From contig NZ_VUOE01000001.1 of the NCBI RefSeq assembly GCF_008386635.1, positions 682,001-746,000 of the forward strand: DNA of 64,000 nucleotides. Direction: 5' to 3'. A program made the position numbers and the translations under genes. Shown here piece after piece: positions 1 to 9,576 of this stretch (its first letter is position 1; every line of letters starts with the position of its first letter). The stretch is from Maribacter flavus. GTDB taxonomy: Bacteria > Bacteroidota > Bacteroidia > Flavobacteriales > Flavobacteriaceae. Under the pieces are notes generated by a model, which was not told the origin of the DNA, made no database searches, and saw only the letters and a list, made by a program, of their open reading frames with translations.

Positions 1-1045
1 TCCAATTAAGGGTGCCGTTCAATGTCCTAAAATCAAATTGGTTATTTTCCGCATTGATATTTTGGATCTTGGTTATCAGATCCAACTGATAGAAATCCTT
101 TGTGAAAAAGCCCGTAAAGGATATCTGGTCCTTTTCCGTGGGCAAATACAATAGTTTTAGGGTAGCATCCTGAAAATTGGCCTTGGTATTCTTTAAACGT
201 TCAGAAAATAGTGGCAACAGGAAATCCGTAAAACCCGCCCTGCCCCCAAGGCTCATCATCAATTTATCCTTTATCAATGGAGTTTCAATGGCCAACCGAC
301 TTGAAATGATACCAACTCCGCCGCTCAATTTAAATTTATTCGTATACGGATTTTTGACCTTTACATCCAATACGGAAGTTGTTCTTCCTCCATATCGGGA
401 AGGAATATTTGCCCGATACAAATCTACGGATGAAACCGATTCTGGAGTAAATACCGAAAACAAACCGAATAAATGGGTGGGATTAAAAACTGGCGCATAA
501 TCATACAGTAATAGGTTTTGGTCCAAGGAACCGCCCCGTACCGATAGTCCGTTACTAAGTTCCCCCGCATTGTTTACACCCGCTAACAATGTCATACCTC
601 GCAGCACATCGAACTCTCCAATCGCGGCCGGTATTTTTTTAAGCTCTTGGGAATTTAGTTCCAACGCGCCCATTTGCGGAGTTTCCAAATTGTCCAAAAT
701 ACGTTTGGCACGGACCACTACCTCAGAGAGCTGTTCTTCTTGCGGCCATAATTTAACCGTAATTACCTGGCTTTGATTTAGACCGATGTTTAAAACCTCT
801 TTGGTAAATCCAATATAATTTACGGTCGCCGTGTAATCCCCACGCGGCAAATCGATTGAAAACCTGCCGGCCTCATTGGTAATACCCCCACAGCTACAAG
901 GAGTTATGGAAATCTGTGCATTTTCCATGGGAAGATTCGTCTCTTCGTTTAGCACTATAAGGGACAAGGTGAGATCCTGGGCATGGGCTAGGAAAGACGA
1001 AAAAAGTACTAATATAATTAATAGGGATTGGACTTTTACTGTCAT
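1..1045 (-). CDS. TonB-dependent outer-membrane receptor, N-terminal part (truncated by window edge)
   Basis: About 348 residues are visible from an ATG whose complement lies at 1043-1045; the rest lies beyond base 1. Residues 1-20 form a signal peptide ending LAHAQ. A carboxypeptidase-regulatory-like domain (about 22-110) follows, with the usual NYIGF and LSEVVV stretches, and then a TonB plug domain with LRGMTLLAGV and LSVRGGSLDQN. Such receptors import a ligand across the outer membrane using ExbB/ExbD/TonB energy. It starts 10 bases after the stop of the DUF4249 lipoprotein, so the two are one operon. This receptor/DUF4249 pairing is common in Bacteroidota, and its substrate is not generally known. 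It is not a SusC, because no SusD follows. Family call is firm; substrate is unknown. Confidence 0.9.
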   Translation of the reverse strand, partial: MTVKVQSLLIILVLFSSFLAHAQDLTLSLIVLNEETNLPMENAQISITPCSCGGITNEAGRFSIDLPRGDYTATVNYIGFTKEVLNIGLNQSQVITVKLWPQEEQLSEVVVRAKRILDNLETPQMGALELNSQELKKIPAAIGEFDVLRGMTLLAGVNNAGELSNGLSVRGGSLDQNLLLYDYAPVFNPTHLFGLFSVFTPESVSSVDLYRANIPSRYGGRTTSVLDVKVKNPYTNKFKLSGGVGIISSRLAIETPLIKDKLMMSLGGRAGFTDFLLPLFSERLKNTKANFQDATLKLLYLPTEKDQISFTGFFTKDFYQLDLITKIQNINAENNQFDFRTLNGTLNW

Positions 1046-1055
1046 TTTCTATGTT

Positions 1056-2246
1056 TTACTGCCAACCCTCCGGTTCAATAGCTGTTCTATATCTCGATTC
1101 TTCACATGGGGCCAAATTGGTGGCAGGAGGGGGATAGGGTGAACCTATGGTAGGTTCCAAGGACACGGCTGGTGGCTGTCTGGTCGCAATAGCAGCTTCG
1201 TTGATAAGTTCCCTTACTACATACACATTGACTATAGAAGAAGCGGCCGCGGTAAACCTGCCCAATACAATTTCCTGAGAATCATCAGCATTGTAAAGAT
1301 TACCAATTAAGGCCGCTGGCGGCGGGGCATTAAACCCGGAGGCATTGTCCACAATATCCTTCAAGACCTTGTAATATTTATGGGCAGCGGGGGTCAAGGA
1401 GAATTGTTGTACTTCTACCACCATGTTTTCCTTTGTATACAATGGTAAAGAACCCACTTCCAAACCGGTAACCGTTTTCCCGTTCGAAAATGTATCATCA
1501 AAGATGTTGACAGATTCAGGGTAACGTATGGACCAACATTCCGTTTCACAGATATAGTCGAAGTATCTGTACAATCTACCACTCAAATCATACGGGACAC
1601 AGCCTCCTTCTCTATATATACCCTCGTTACAACGTATGCAATAGTCCAGATTTTCAAAGGAGCGATAACTCCAATAGTAATTGTTTTCGGAATTTGAAGG
1701 ATCGTCAAAACTGACTGAAATCTTGTGCCCAGGTATGAATCGGTTTGCCGAGGGCCTAAACTCCAACTCAGGATCGTAATCGATTGAAACATCGGTTATG
1801 GGTACAGGGGTTAAAACAATCTCAGGCTCAGACTCGTATATAGTGCCATTGGGCATGACAACAATGAGCTTCCAACGTTCCCCAGGTACCACCTTAAAAT
1901 CCTGAGGTGAGAGGTATGCATCTTCAGATTCAAAAAAACTAACAGTTCGCCCCGTATCCTGGTTTTCCACATGTACCGAAGCCCCGGTTATGAATTCCAA
2001 ACCCCTAACCCCAAATTCCGTGACAGATTCATTTATGCCAACATAGGAAGAACCGGCATTGGAACTGGCAAAACCCTCTATAAAAATAAGCCCATCCTCA
2101 TAATCAAATTCCGGAGAAACTGGATCGATGCATCCAACAAGCAAAAAAGAAAAAACCAGGATTCCGGTAAGGGGCCTCACAACAAAATCAAAAAAAATAC
2201 TGTTGAAAAATTTACTTTTGAATGTGAGCGACCGAATGGGTATCAT
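1056..2246 (-). CDS. DUF4249 domain lipoprotein
   Basis: A 396-residue outer-membrane lipoprotein. The lipobox LLVGC puts the lipidated cysteine at residue 39. That gives an unusually long n-region, so a GTG or TTG codon inside the first 23 residues could be the true start. The body matches DUF4249: an early SPEFDYEDGLIFIEGFA-type strand, a cluster of cysteines (CIRC, then a single C, then a CETEC-type pair) near the middle, and a proline-rich tail near PYPPP. The function of DUF4249 is not established. It is nearly always encoded beside a TonB-dependent receptor and may act as its surface partner, as SusD does for SusC (inference). It is the promoter-proximal gene of that pair here. Confidence 0.8.
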   Translation of the reverse strand: MIPIRSLTFKSKFFNSIFFDFVVRPLTGILVFSFLLVGCIDPVSPEFDYEDGLIFIEGFASSNAGSSYVGINESVTEFGVRGLEFITGASVHVENQDTGRTVSFFESEDAYLSPQDFKVVPGERWKLIVVMPNGTIYESEPEIVLTPVPITDVSIDYDPELEFRPSANRFIPGHKISVSFDDPSNSENNYYWSYRSFENLDYCIRCNEGIYREGGCVPYDLSGRLYRYFDYICETECWSIRYPESVNIFDDTFSNGKTVTGLEVGSLPLYTKENMVVEVQQFSLTPAAHKYYKVLKDIVDNASGFNAPPPAALIGNLYNADDSQEIVLGRFTAAASSIVNVYVVRELINEAAIATRQPPAVSLEPTIGSPYPPPATNLAPCEESRYRTAIEPEGWQ

Positions 2247-2353
2247 ATTAAAATTGTAAAATCAAACTTTTTCTTTCACTACTGCAAAGAAGGGAAAGAT
2301 ACCATTTTAAATAATAAGCTCTCATAATTACCTGATCATCCTTCAGACTAAAA

Positions 2354-2385
2354 TAAAAAAACCTTCCAATTTCTTGGAAGGTTTT
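2354..2385 (-). terminator. Rho-independent terminator of the lipocalin-like gene
   Basis: On the minus strand a 10-bp stem (AACCTTCCAA with TTGGAAGGTT, 4-base loop) is followed by a run of seven T. It lies 19 bases after the stop of the lipoprotein gene that ends at 2404. Confidence 0.85.
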
Positions 2386-2403
2386 AGCATCGAGATTTGT
2401 TAT

Positions 2404-2901
2404 TTATCGTCGTTGAAAGACCAATTGTCCTTCCTCATCAAATTCCGGGATTTGGAGATCCTCGGCATCTACCAGCATGGTATCCCCGTTAATGGTTACA
2501 TTGACTTCCACTACCTCTCCATTTACGTTCACAAAACTTACCATATTATTTTCGTAGGTATAGGTACTTGTCTCGGTTTCAAAGGTTGTGGGGCATGGAA
2601 TATCGAAACCAGAGGTTGTATCAATTTCAAGATAGTCGGTTGAATTTGTTGCCGATGCCGTCAAATCGGCATTAAACTGTAACGTTATAATAGTACAGTT
2701 TTGATCCGTTAGGTATGCAAGGGCTTCCCTGGCAAAAATGGCATTGTCACTTGCCGTATTTTCATCGACACGAAGCTCGGTCGCCTCCCAGGCACCCACA
2801 ATATTTGCAGTTGCATCAATATCTGAGCCGTTCCCTTTGTCGGAACTACAGGAAATGGCCAAAAAGGCTGTTGTAAGAATCGTCAAATACGTCTTTTTCA
2901 T
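2404..2901 (-). CDS. Lipocalin-like lipoprotein, function unknown
   Basis: A 165-residue exported lipoprotein. The chosen start is the internal ATG at 2901 (MKKTYLTIL), because it gives a compact signal peptide with lipobox LAISC (Cys18) and an A-rich upstream stretch typical of this phylum. A longer in-frame start at 2925 adds eight Asn/Lys-rich residues. The mature protein has the layout of Bacteroidota lipocalin-like domains: an opening IVGAWEATEL, a central TIITLQFNADLTAS, then beta strands around TYTYENNMVSF. Such proteins are predicted small barrels that bind lipophilic ligands; no ligand can be inferred here. It is a single-gene unit with its own terminator. Confidence 0.7.
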   Translation of the reverse strand: MKKTYLTILTTAFLAISCSSDKGNGSDIDATANIVGAWEATELRVDENTASDNAIFAREALAYLTDQNCTIITLQFNADLTASATNSTDYLEIDTTSGFDIPCPTTFETETSTYTYENNMVSFVNVNGEVVEVNVTINGDTMLVDAEDLQIPEFDEEGQLVFQRR

Positions 2902-3600
2902 TTGTTTATTTTTATTGTTTGTCATAGATCATGCTTTGGCTACGTTCAGCACAGGGTTGTAATTATTCACATCATTTCATTTGTTTAGCATGGGTGTTCA
3001 AGGATCTTCGATTTCGCCATCGTGAAGCTTATCGGGACATCTCAGTGGGTATTAAGACTTGTAGTAGCTTACTACATATCTTTTATTTTTTGTTTTTTAT
3101 GTACGTTGGTTTTGCTATTAAATGGAACGTTTTCTACCTGAAGCAATTAAATCGAATATATCCATCTCATTTTTTCCAATTAACACCTTGCTTGAACTAA
3201 AATTTCACCTAATTGATTATTAATTCTTTAAGTACATATAATAACATCATGTCAAGAGTACGTAATCCAAAGTTTAGAACGTCCAAGTTGATAGAATATT
3301 TTCCTGGAAACAATTAAAGTCTTCCATTCAAAAATATTTCAGTTCCGGCGAAAGTATCAGGGTTACCCTCACAAAGCTTTAACGCTTTAATTTTCAAATT
3401 TAAATTATCATAATTTGCCAAATATCATTTTCTTCCAAGTACTGGGAACAACTATTTTTATCCTTTCCTATCGAATCCAAAATTAGTCGTGGAAAAATCT
3501 GAAAATATTTAGAAACAAGTATTTGCAATTCATTTTAATAATTGTACATTTGCAGCCCATTTCACGGGATTGAATAGAATAATAGTTAAAAACAGTAGCA
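2902..3600. other. Intergenic region upstream of rplM, no gene seen
   Basis: About 700 bases without a supported coding region. It holds a 7-bp inverted repeat with 3-base loop (TGTAGTA/TACTACA, 3060-3076) followed by T-rich sequence, which could end a short plus-strand transcript. The rplM promoter is at its right end. The open reading frame at 2931-3200 has no RBS, no family resemblance and odd composition, and was not accepted. Confidence 0.6.
3522..3552 (+). promoter_or_regulatory. Bacteroidota-type promoter of rplM-rpsI
   Basis: TTTG at 3522-3525 and TAcaTTTG at 3545-3552 are separated by 19 bases, which matches the Bacteroidota consensus (-33 TTTG, -7 TAnnTTTG). The predicted transcript starts near 3558, leaving a leader of roughly 40 bases before the GTG start. 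Confidence 0.75.
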
Positions 3601-4056
3601 GTGGATACACTAAGTTATAAAACCATATCCGCCAACAAATCAACCGTAAACAAAGAATGGTTGTTGGTAGATGCCGAAGGAGAAACGTTAGGTCGTTTGT
3701 CTTCAAAAGTGGCTAATTTATTGAGAGGAAAGCATAAACCAAGTTTTACTCCACATGTTGATTGCGGTGACAATGTTGTAGTCATCAATGCTGAGAAAAT
3801 TACCCTAAGCGGCAATAAATGGGCAGACAAAACGTATCAAAGGTATACGGGTTATCCAGGAGGACAGCGTTTCACAAATGCGAAGGTTTTGTTGGACAAA
3901 AACCCAACTGCCATTATCGAGAAAGCTGTTAAGGGCATGCTTCCAAAGAACAAATTGGGCGCGGACCTTTTCAGAAACCTTAAGGTGTATGCTGGTGCCC
4001 AACATGGTCAGGAAGCACAAAAACCAACTGCGGTTAATTTAAAAGATATTAAGTAA
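3601..4056 (+). CDS. rplM: 50S ribosomal protein L13 (uL13)
   Basis: A 151-residue protein of standard L13 length. Diagnostic segments are [19 protein letters not shown] near the start, the [16 protein letters not shown] strand, and the C-terminal [11 protein letters not shown] and [11 protein letters not shown] motifs. L13 binds 23S rRNA early in large-subunit assembly. Translation starts at GTG; no in-frame ATG nearby preserves the N-terminus. The stop overlaps the rpsI ATG by one base (TAATG), so the two are translationally coupled, the conserved bacterial arrangement. Confidence 0.97.
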   Translation: MDTLSYKTISANKSTVNKEWLLVDAEGETLGRLSSKVANLLRGKHKPSFTPHVDCGDNVVVINAEKITLSGNKWADKTYQRYTGYPGGQRFTNAKVLLDKNPTAIIEKAVKGMLPKNKLGADLFRNLKVYAGAQHGQEAQKPTAVNLKDIK

Positions 4057-4442
4057 TGGAAGTGATTCACAAAATAGGTAGAAGAAAAACTGCTGTTGCC
4101 AGAGTTTACCTTTCCCAAGGAAATGGAACTATTACCATAAACAACAAGGATTTAAACGTTTATTTTCCAACCGCTACTTTACAGTATAAGGTAAAACAAC
4201 CTTTTACACTTACGGATACTACGGATAACTTTGATGTACGCGTAAACGTATTTGGTGGAGGAATTACCGGTCAAGCCGAAGCGATTCGATTGGCAATCTC
4301 CAGAGCCATGTGCGATGTGGATAGTGAAAACCGTGCAATCTTGAAACCCGAAGGCTTGTTGACAAGGGATCCAAGAATGGTTGAAAGGAAGAAATTCGGT
4401 CAGAAGAAAGCCCGTAAGAAATTCCAATTCTCCAAGCGTTAA
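4056..4442 (+). CDS. rpsI: 30S ribosomal protein S9 (uS9)
   Basis: A 128-residue protein of normal S9 length. It starts with IGRRKTAVARVYL, contains GGGITGQAEAIRLAISRAM, and ends in the basic KKARKKFQFSKR tail whose terminal Lys-Arg reaches the P-site tRNA in the ribosome. It overlaps rplM by one base and is the last gene of that operon. Confidence 0.97.
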   Translation: MEVIHKIGRRKTAVARVYLSQGNGTITINNKDLNVYFPTATLQYKVKQPFTLTDTTDNFDVRVNVFGGGITGQAEAIRLAISRAMCDVDSENRAILKPEGLLTRDPRMVERKKFGQKKARKKFQFSKR

Positions 4443-4688
4443 TCCAACGATTTTTTCAAAGCATCCGTCATTTGGCGGATGCCTGTTTATATTGATCTTG
4501 CCGGTGCAATTCCGGTATTTTTATTAACAAGTTCATTGAAAGTCCGCTTTTCGGACACTTAAAAATCCTTCATTCCATTTAAAATGAAGGTAACTTAGTT
4601 TAGCATCTAAATGATGAAGGCTTCCTTCTTTAAATTAGGATACCACTTTGTCATTGCTATTTCAAAAGAACGTAAACTAAATTTAAAA
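4443..4688 (+). promoter_or_regulatory. Hairpin-rich rpsI-rpsB spacer and candidate rpsB leader
   Basis: 246 bases carry several hairpins: GCATCCG/CGGATGC (4461-4482), GTCCG/CGGAC (4542-4556) and CCTTCATT/AATGAAGG (4567-4590). A second ATGAAGG (4614-4620) and a CTTCCTTC (4621-4628) could form alternative pairings with the last hairpin. The first hairpin may weakly end the rpsI transcript. The rest lies just ahead of rpsB, where S2-dependent feedback control is known in other bacteria. A regulatory role here is inference. Confidence 0.4.
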
Positions 4689-5822
4689 ATGGCGAAAGTC
4701 GAAGTAAAACAATTATTAGAAGCAGGTGTGCATTTTGGCCACCTTACCAGAAAGTGGAACCCCAACATGGCTCCTTACATCTACATGGAGCGTAACGGTA
4801 TCCACGTAATCAATCTTTACAAAACTGTTGCGAAATTGGACGAAGCCAATGAGGCTTTGGCTAAAATTGCTGCATCGGGAAGGAAAATTCTTTTCGTTGC
4901 TACGAAAAAGCAGGCGAAGGACATCGTTGCAGAGAAGGCATCGAACGTAAACATGCCCTACATCACTGAAAGATGGCCAGGTGGTATGCTGACCAACTTT
5001 GTAACCATCCGTAAGGCCGTTAAAAAAATGGCTTCCATTGACAGGATGAAAAAAGACGGCACGTTCAACACCCTTTCCAAGAAAGAGCGTCTACAAGTAG
5101 ACCGTTTAAGGGCTAAATTGGAAAAGAACCTTGGTTCCATTTCTGAAATGACCCGTTTACCAGGTGCGTTGTTCATCGTGGATACCATGAGGGAACACAT
5201 TGCAGTGAAAGAAGCCCAAAAATTGAACATTCCAATTTTTGCCATGGTCGATACGAATTCTGACCCCAGGGATGTGGATTTCGTTATTCCATCCAATGAC
5301 GATGCTTCAAAATCGATTGAAATCATTATGACCCAGGTAACCGACGCAGTTGCCGGAGGTCTAGCCGAACGCAAATCTGAAAAAGCGGAAGGTTCAGAAG
5401 AAAAGAAAGAGAAAAGCTCCAAAAAGAAAGAGAAAGAAGCTAAGGAAAAACTAGAGCCAACTCCAGACAACGTGGACACCAAACCAACCCCTGTTGTAGA
5501 CAAGGTTCCTAACGTAACTGTTGACGTTGAGGCGACAAAGGAAGCGGTGAAGAAGGATAAAAAGGCCGAGGCCGACGACCTTACCAAAATTGAAGGTGTG
5601 GGGCCAAAAGCTGCCGAGGCTCTTATAAATTCCGGTTTGGATACATATGCAAAGGTTGCCAAAGCCGATGCTGATGAAATGAAAGAAATCTTGACAGAAG
5701 CAAGTTCCAGAATGGCGCATTTAGACCCAACTTCATGGCCAAAGCAGGCCCAAATGGCCGCGGACGGTCAATGGGACGAGCTTAAGGAATGGCAGGACAG
5801 TGTTAAAGGTGGTATTGAATAA
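4689..5822 (+). CDS. rpsB: 30S ribosomal protein S2 (uS2) with C-terminal helix-hairpin-helix extension
   Basis: 377 residues from the ATG at 4689 (MAKVEVKQLLEAGVHFGH), chosen because S2 homology starts there; an upstream in-frame ATG at 4611 would add 26 unrelated residues. Residues 1 to about 224 are a normal S2, with HFGHLTRKWNPNM, WPGGMLTNF and PIFAMVDTNSDP. Residues 225-295 are a Lys/Glu-rich linker. Residues 296-377 form a helix-hairpin-helix-like domain (LTKIEGVGPKAAEAL). S2 is usually 230-260 residues, so about 150 residues are extra. The gene pairs with tsf as in most bacteria. The extension is likely a clade feature with an unknown role, perhaps RNA or ribosome contacts (inference). 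Confidence 0.95.
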   Translation: MAKVEVKQLLEAGVHFGHLTRKWNPNMAPYIYMERNGIHVINLYKTVAKLDEANEALAKIAASGRKILFVATKKQAKDIVAEKASNVNMPYITERWPGGMLTNFVTIRKAVKKMASIDRMKKDGTFNTLSKKERLQVDRLRAKLEKNLGSISEMTRLPGALFIVDTMREHIAVKEAQKLNIPIFAMVDTNSDPRDVDFVIPSNDDASKSIEIIMTQVTDAVAGGLAERKSEKAEGSEEKKEKSSKKKEKEAKEKLEPTPDNVDTKPTPVVDKVPNVTVDVEATKEAVKKDKKAEADDLTKIEGVGPKAAEALINSGLDTYAKVAKADADEMKEILTEASSRMAHLDPTSWPKQAQMAADGQWDELKEWQDSVKGGIE

Positions 5823-5884
5823 AGGCACTCTTATAAATAATTGATAATTAAACCTCTCTTTAAAGGGAACAAAAAACATAGAAA

Positions 5885-6709
5885 ATGGCAAAGATTACAG
5901 CCGCAGAAGTAAACAGATTAAGACAAACAACAGGTGCTGGTATGATGGACTGCAAAAAAGCCTTGGTTGAAGCCGAAGGTGATTTTGACAAAGCCATCGA
6001 AATTCTTCGTAAAAAGGGACAAAAAGTCGCTGCAAATAGAGCCGACAGGGATTCCTCAGAGGGTGCCGCCATCGCCAAAGTAAACGATGACAACACAAGC
6101 GGTGTAATCATATCGCTTAACTGTGAAACCGACTTTGTGGCCAAAAATGATTCCTTCGTTACTTTGGCCAACGAATTAGCTGATTTGGCTATAAGCTATG
6201 ATACCAAAGAAGCTTTCTTAGCTGCGGACTTTAAAGGAATGACCGTTCAGGATAAATTGACAGAGCAAACTGGCGTCATTGGCGAAAAAATCGAAATAGG
6301 AGGTTTTGAAAGGTTAAGCGCTCCTTTTGTTGGATCATACATACATGCCGGTAACAAGATTGCCGTCCTAACAGGTCTTTCAGCGGCAGTAGAAGGTGCA
6401 GACGTTGTTGCCAAGGATGTGTCCATGCAGGCAGCGGCAATGAACCCTGTTGCATTGAACGAGGCAGGTGTTGATCAGTCCATTATCGACAAAGAAATAG
6501 AAATCGCAAAGGACCAACTTCGTCAAGAAGGTAAGCCTGAAGCTATGTTGGACAACATCGCAAAAGGAAAATTGAACAGGTTCTTCAAGGATAACACCTT
6601 GGTGAACCAGGATTTCATCAAGGACAGCAAGCAAAGTGTTGCCCAGTATGTAAAATCGGTAGATTCAAATTTAGAAGTAACCGGATTTAAGCGAGTTGCG
6701 CTAGGATAA
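5885..6709 (+). CDS. tsf: Translation elongation factor Ts
   Basis: A 274-residue protein of usual EF-Ts length. The UBA-like N-terminal domain has VNRLRQTTGAGMMDCKKAL (about 9-27). The core has the conserved LNCETDFVAKN segment. EF-Ts is the cytosolic guanine-nucleotide exchange factor for EF-Tu. It lies 62 bases after rpsB in the conserved rpsB-tsf order and is followed by a strong terminator. Confidence 0.97.
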   Translation: MAKITAAEVNRLRQTTGAGMMDCKKALVEAEGDFDKAIEILRKKGQKVAANRADRDSSEGAAIAKVNDDNTSGVIISLNCETDFVAKNDSFVTLANELADLAISYDTKEAFLAADFKGMTVQDKLTEQTGVIGEKIEIGGFERLSAPFVGSYIHAGNKIAVLTGLSAAVEGADVVAKDVSMQAAAMNPVALNEAGVDQSIIDKEIEIAKDQLRQEGKPEAMLDNIAKGKLNRFFKDNTLVNQDFIKDSKQSVAQYVKSVDSNLEVTGFKRVALG

Positions 6710-6730
6710 GCATCGATTCCCTCTAATAAT

Positions 6731-6763
6731 AAAAAATGCCGGACATTGGTCCGGCATTTTTTT
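6731..6763. terminator. Bidirectional terminator between tsf and the M61 peptidase gene
   Basis: A perfect stem (6732-6744 with 6749-6761, core TGCCGGAC/GTCCGGCA, loop ATTG) is flanked by A on one side and T on the other. It can end transcription of the convergent genes on both strands. Confidence 0.9.
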
Positions 6764-6783
6764 ATTGCATAATTTTTCAGACA

Positions 6784-8655
6784 CTACCCTTTTAGCCAAG
6801 CGTTTCTAAGTGCTTTGATTTCATCTGAAACATCTTCAATAGGGGTAATCTTATTCACAACTATCGTAGGGGTTCCAACGGCACCTTCTACCGTTACGAC
6901 TTCTCCATCCCTTTCCAATTCCAATTTTATCATCGTATCAGGACCCCATCCAAAACTCTGTCCTATAATTGGTCTGATCGACTCTAGGTTTATGGCCGTT
7001 CCGTTAATGCTTTTGATAACATCCCCTCCTTGAACGCCCAAACCTTTGAAGAAAGAATTTAACTCGATTCCCTTTCGAACGAAAATAGCGTCATTATTGG
7101 ATTGATCCACATCGATATAAGGTATTTCACCTTGCAAAAAATAACCTGATTGCTCCTCTACTTCGTTTAGGGTCAATCCCATTTTAGCAAGGTATATGGA
7201 ATAATCTATGGGTGTGTTCCCTATTACGTGCTTATTGAAAAAATCCCGTACTTCGGGGTATGTTATAGATACAATCTCATCAATAAGTTTGTCGTCCTCA
7301 AAAGGGGCATCTACCCCATACTTGTTTGAAAGTTCCTTCATCAACCAAAGCACTCCCTTTTCCCCATTACTTTTTTCACGGATTAAAATGTCCAAAGCCA
7401 TATTGATCAATGCTCCCTTTTCATAGACATTCGCGTAGTTACTTTCGTAGGGTGCTTCCAAGATATTCATGCTCATGGTGGTAAAGGACATGGCATCATC
7501 ATAGCCTTTTGCATTATCCATTTTAGTGCGCATCCTTTCATAAAATTCCGCTTCTTCTATTAGCCCCTCATGCACCTGAAACAGGTTGGCAAAATATTCT
7601 GTAGTTCCTTCGTACATCCATAAATGTTGCGACATTTTAGGGTCATTGTAGTCGAAGTAATGAATCTCATTGGAATGCACGGAAAGTGGTGTCACAATGT
7701 GAAAGAATTCATGGGAAACCACATCTACCATGGCCTGTTCCAATCTGTCCTGAGGTATCGCCTCAGGTAACACCACGACAGTAGACGTATGGTGTTCCAA
7801 GGCACCGAAGCCCCTGGCATCCGTATCCTCCATAGTAGACAGGTACAATAAAATATTATATCTTTTTGTAGCATCAATATCTCCCAAAAATGCCTTTTGT
7901 GCGCTCATCATGCCCTCCATTCGATTCCGTAAATCACTAGCTCGGTAGGCTCCCGTTGGCGAAAATATACTTAAAGTAACTTCAATCCCACCTACCTTGA
8001 ATGTCTCCTTATCCGGTTTGGTGTAGAAAATTGGGTTATCAATAATTTCAAAATACCTATTTGCCATAAATACATCCCCATTTTCGATAGCATCGTCCAA
8101 TACAACTTGGTTCAAGGAAGTAGCCGCTTCCAAACCGGAAGGTTTTTCGATGATTAATCGGTAGGGTATTTCCTTATATCCATCAAAATAACCTACGAAT
8201 CCATGCAAATTCAGCATATAATTGGAGTCCTTTTCTATGTTCGTTCCAGCCGGCGAGAAAACGGCATCCTCCACTTCGTTTTCGGTATCATAGGTATCGT
8301 TTACAAAATAAGATATCTTGTCCAACATCGTGGCGTTGGAAATGTTCCACGTGTTTACATCTAATTTTGATACCTGCATAGGATTCCCTGAGTAATCATA
8401 CGCAACAAGACCTTCTATATATTGTCCGTAATCATCGGCACTGTAGGTACCAGGAACCGTTTTAGGAATTCTAAAAGATATTTGACCTACCGTAAAGGCA
8501 CCGGGATCCACTATTACTTTCACTTGATCATTGGTAACGTTGACCAAATCCATGAAGACCTGGACAGGCCCCTTATCAATGGTCGTTAAGTTTTTACCAG
8601 CACCACAACCATAAAGAAAGGCTATTGCAATTACATAAAAGAATACTTTTTTCAT
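6784..8655 (-). CDS. M61-family metallopeptidase with PDZ domain, lipoprotein
   Basis: 623 residues from the ATG at 8655 (MKKVFFYVI), which gives a signal peptide with lipobox FLYGC (Cys17); a start at 8667 would add four residues. The zinc motif HEFFH is at 315-319, and a downstream glutamate in LWMYEGTTEY (Glu349) is the expected third zinc ligand of the M61 (glycyl aminopeptidase) family. A PDZ domain lies near the C-terminus (about 500-590, around GLGVQGGDVIKSING). It probably cleaves peptides in the periplasm or on the outer membrane. It is monocistronic and convergent with tsf. Confidence 0.9.
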   Translation of the reverse strand: MKKVFFYVIAIAFLYGCGAGKNLTTIDKGPVQVFMDLVNVTNDQVKVIVDPGAFTVGQISFRIPKTVPGTYSADDYGQYIEGLVAYDYSGNPMQVSKLDVNTWNISNATMLDKISYFVNDTYDTENEVEDAVFSPAGTNIEKDSNYMLNLHGFVGYFDGYKEIPYRLIIEKPSGLEAATSLNQVVLDDAIENGDVFMANRYFEIIDNPIFYTKPDKETFKVGGIEVTLSIFSPTGAYRASDLRNRMEGMMSAQKAFLGDIDATKRYNILLYLSTMEDTDARGFGALEHHTSTVVVLPEAIPQDRLEQAMVDVVSHEFFHIVTPLSVHSNEIHYFDYNDPKMSQHLWMYEGTTEYFANLFQVHEGLIEEAEFYERMRTKMDNAKGYDDAMSFTTMSMNILEAPYESNYANVYEKGALINMALDILIREKSNGEKGVLWLMKELSNKYGVDAPFEDDKLIDEIVSITYPEVRDFFNKHVIGNTPIDYSIYLAKMGLTLNEVEEQSGYFLQGEIPYIDVDQSNNDAIFVRKGIELNSFFKGLGVQGGDVIKSINGTAINLESIRPIIGQSFGWGPDTMIKLELERDGEVVTVEGAVGTPTIVVNKITPIEDVSDEIKALRNAWLKG

Positions 8656-8751
8656 TCTTTCTATCATTAAAACAAATTATTAGTCAAAAAATCAAATCCT
8701 CCTGCAAGGATATTAAAAATACCAATGATAGCCGTTTCGATTAGTAAATAA

Positions 8752-9537
<786 letters not shown>

Positions 9538-9576
9538 TTTTGGTATAATTTGTGCTTTTGAATACAAAATTTTGAT

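Noticed and set aside
2931-3200. Plus-strand frame of 89 codons upstream of rplM
   Set aside because: No RBS-like A-rich leader, mixed composition, and it crosses a terminator-like hairpin.
4958-5662. Long minus-strand frame of 234 codons inside rpsB
   Set aside because: It is antisense to a certain ribosomal protein gene, is rich in Ser and Phe from complementary codons, and resembles no family.
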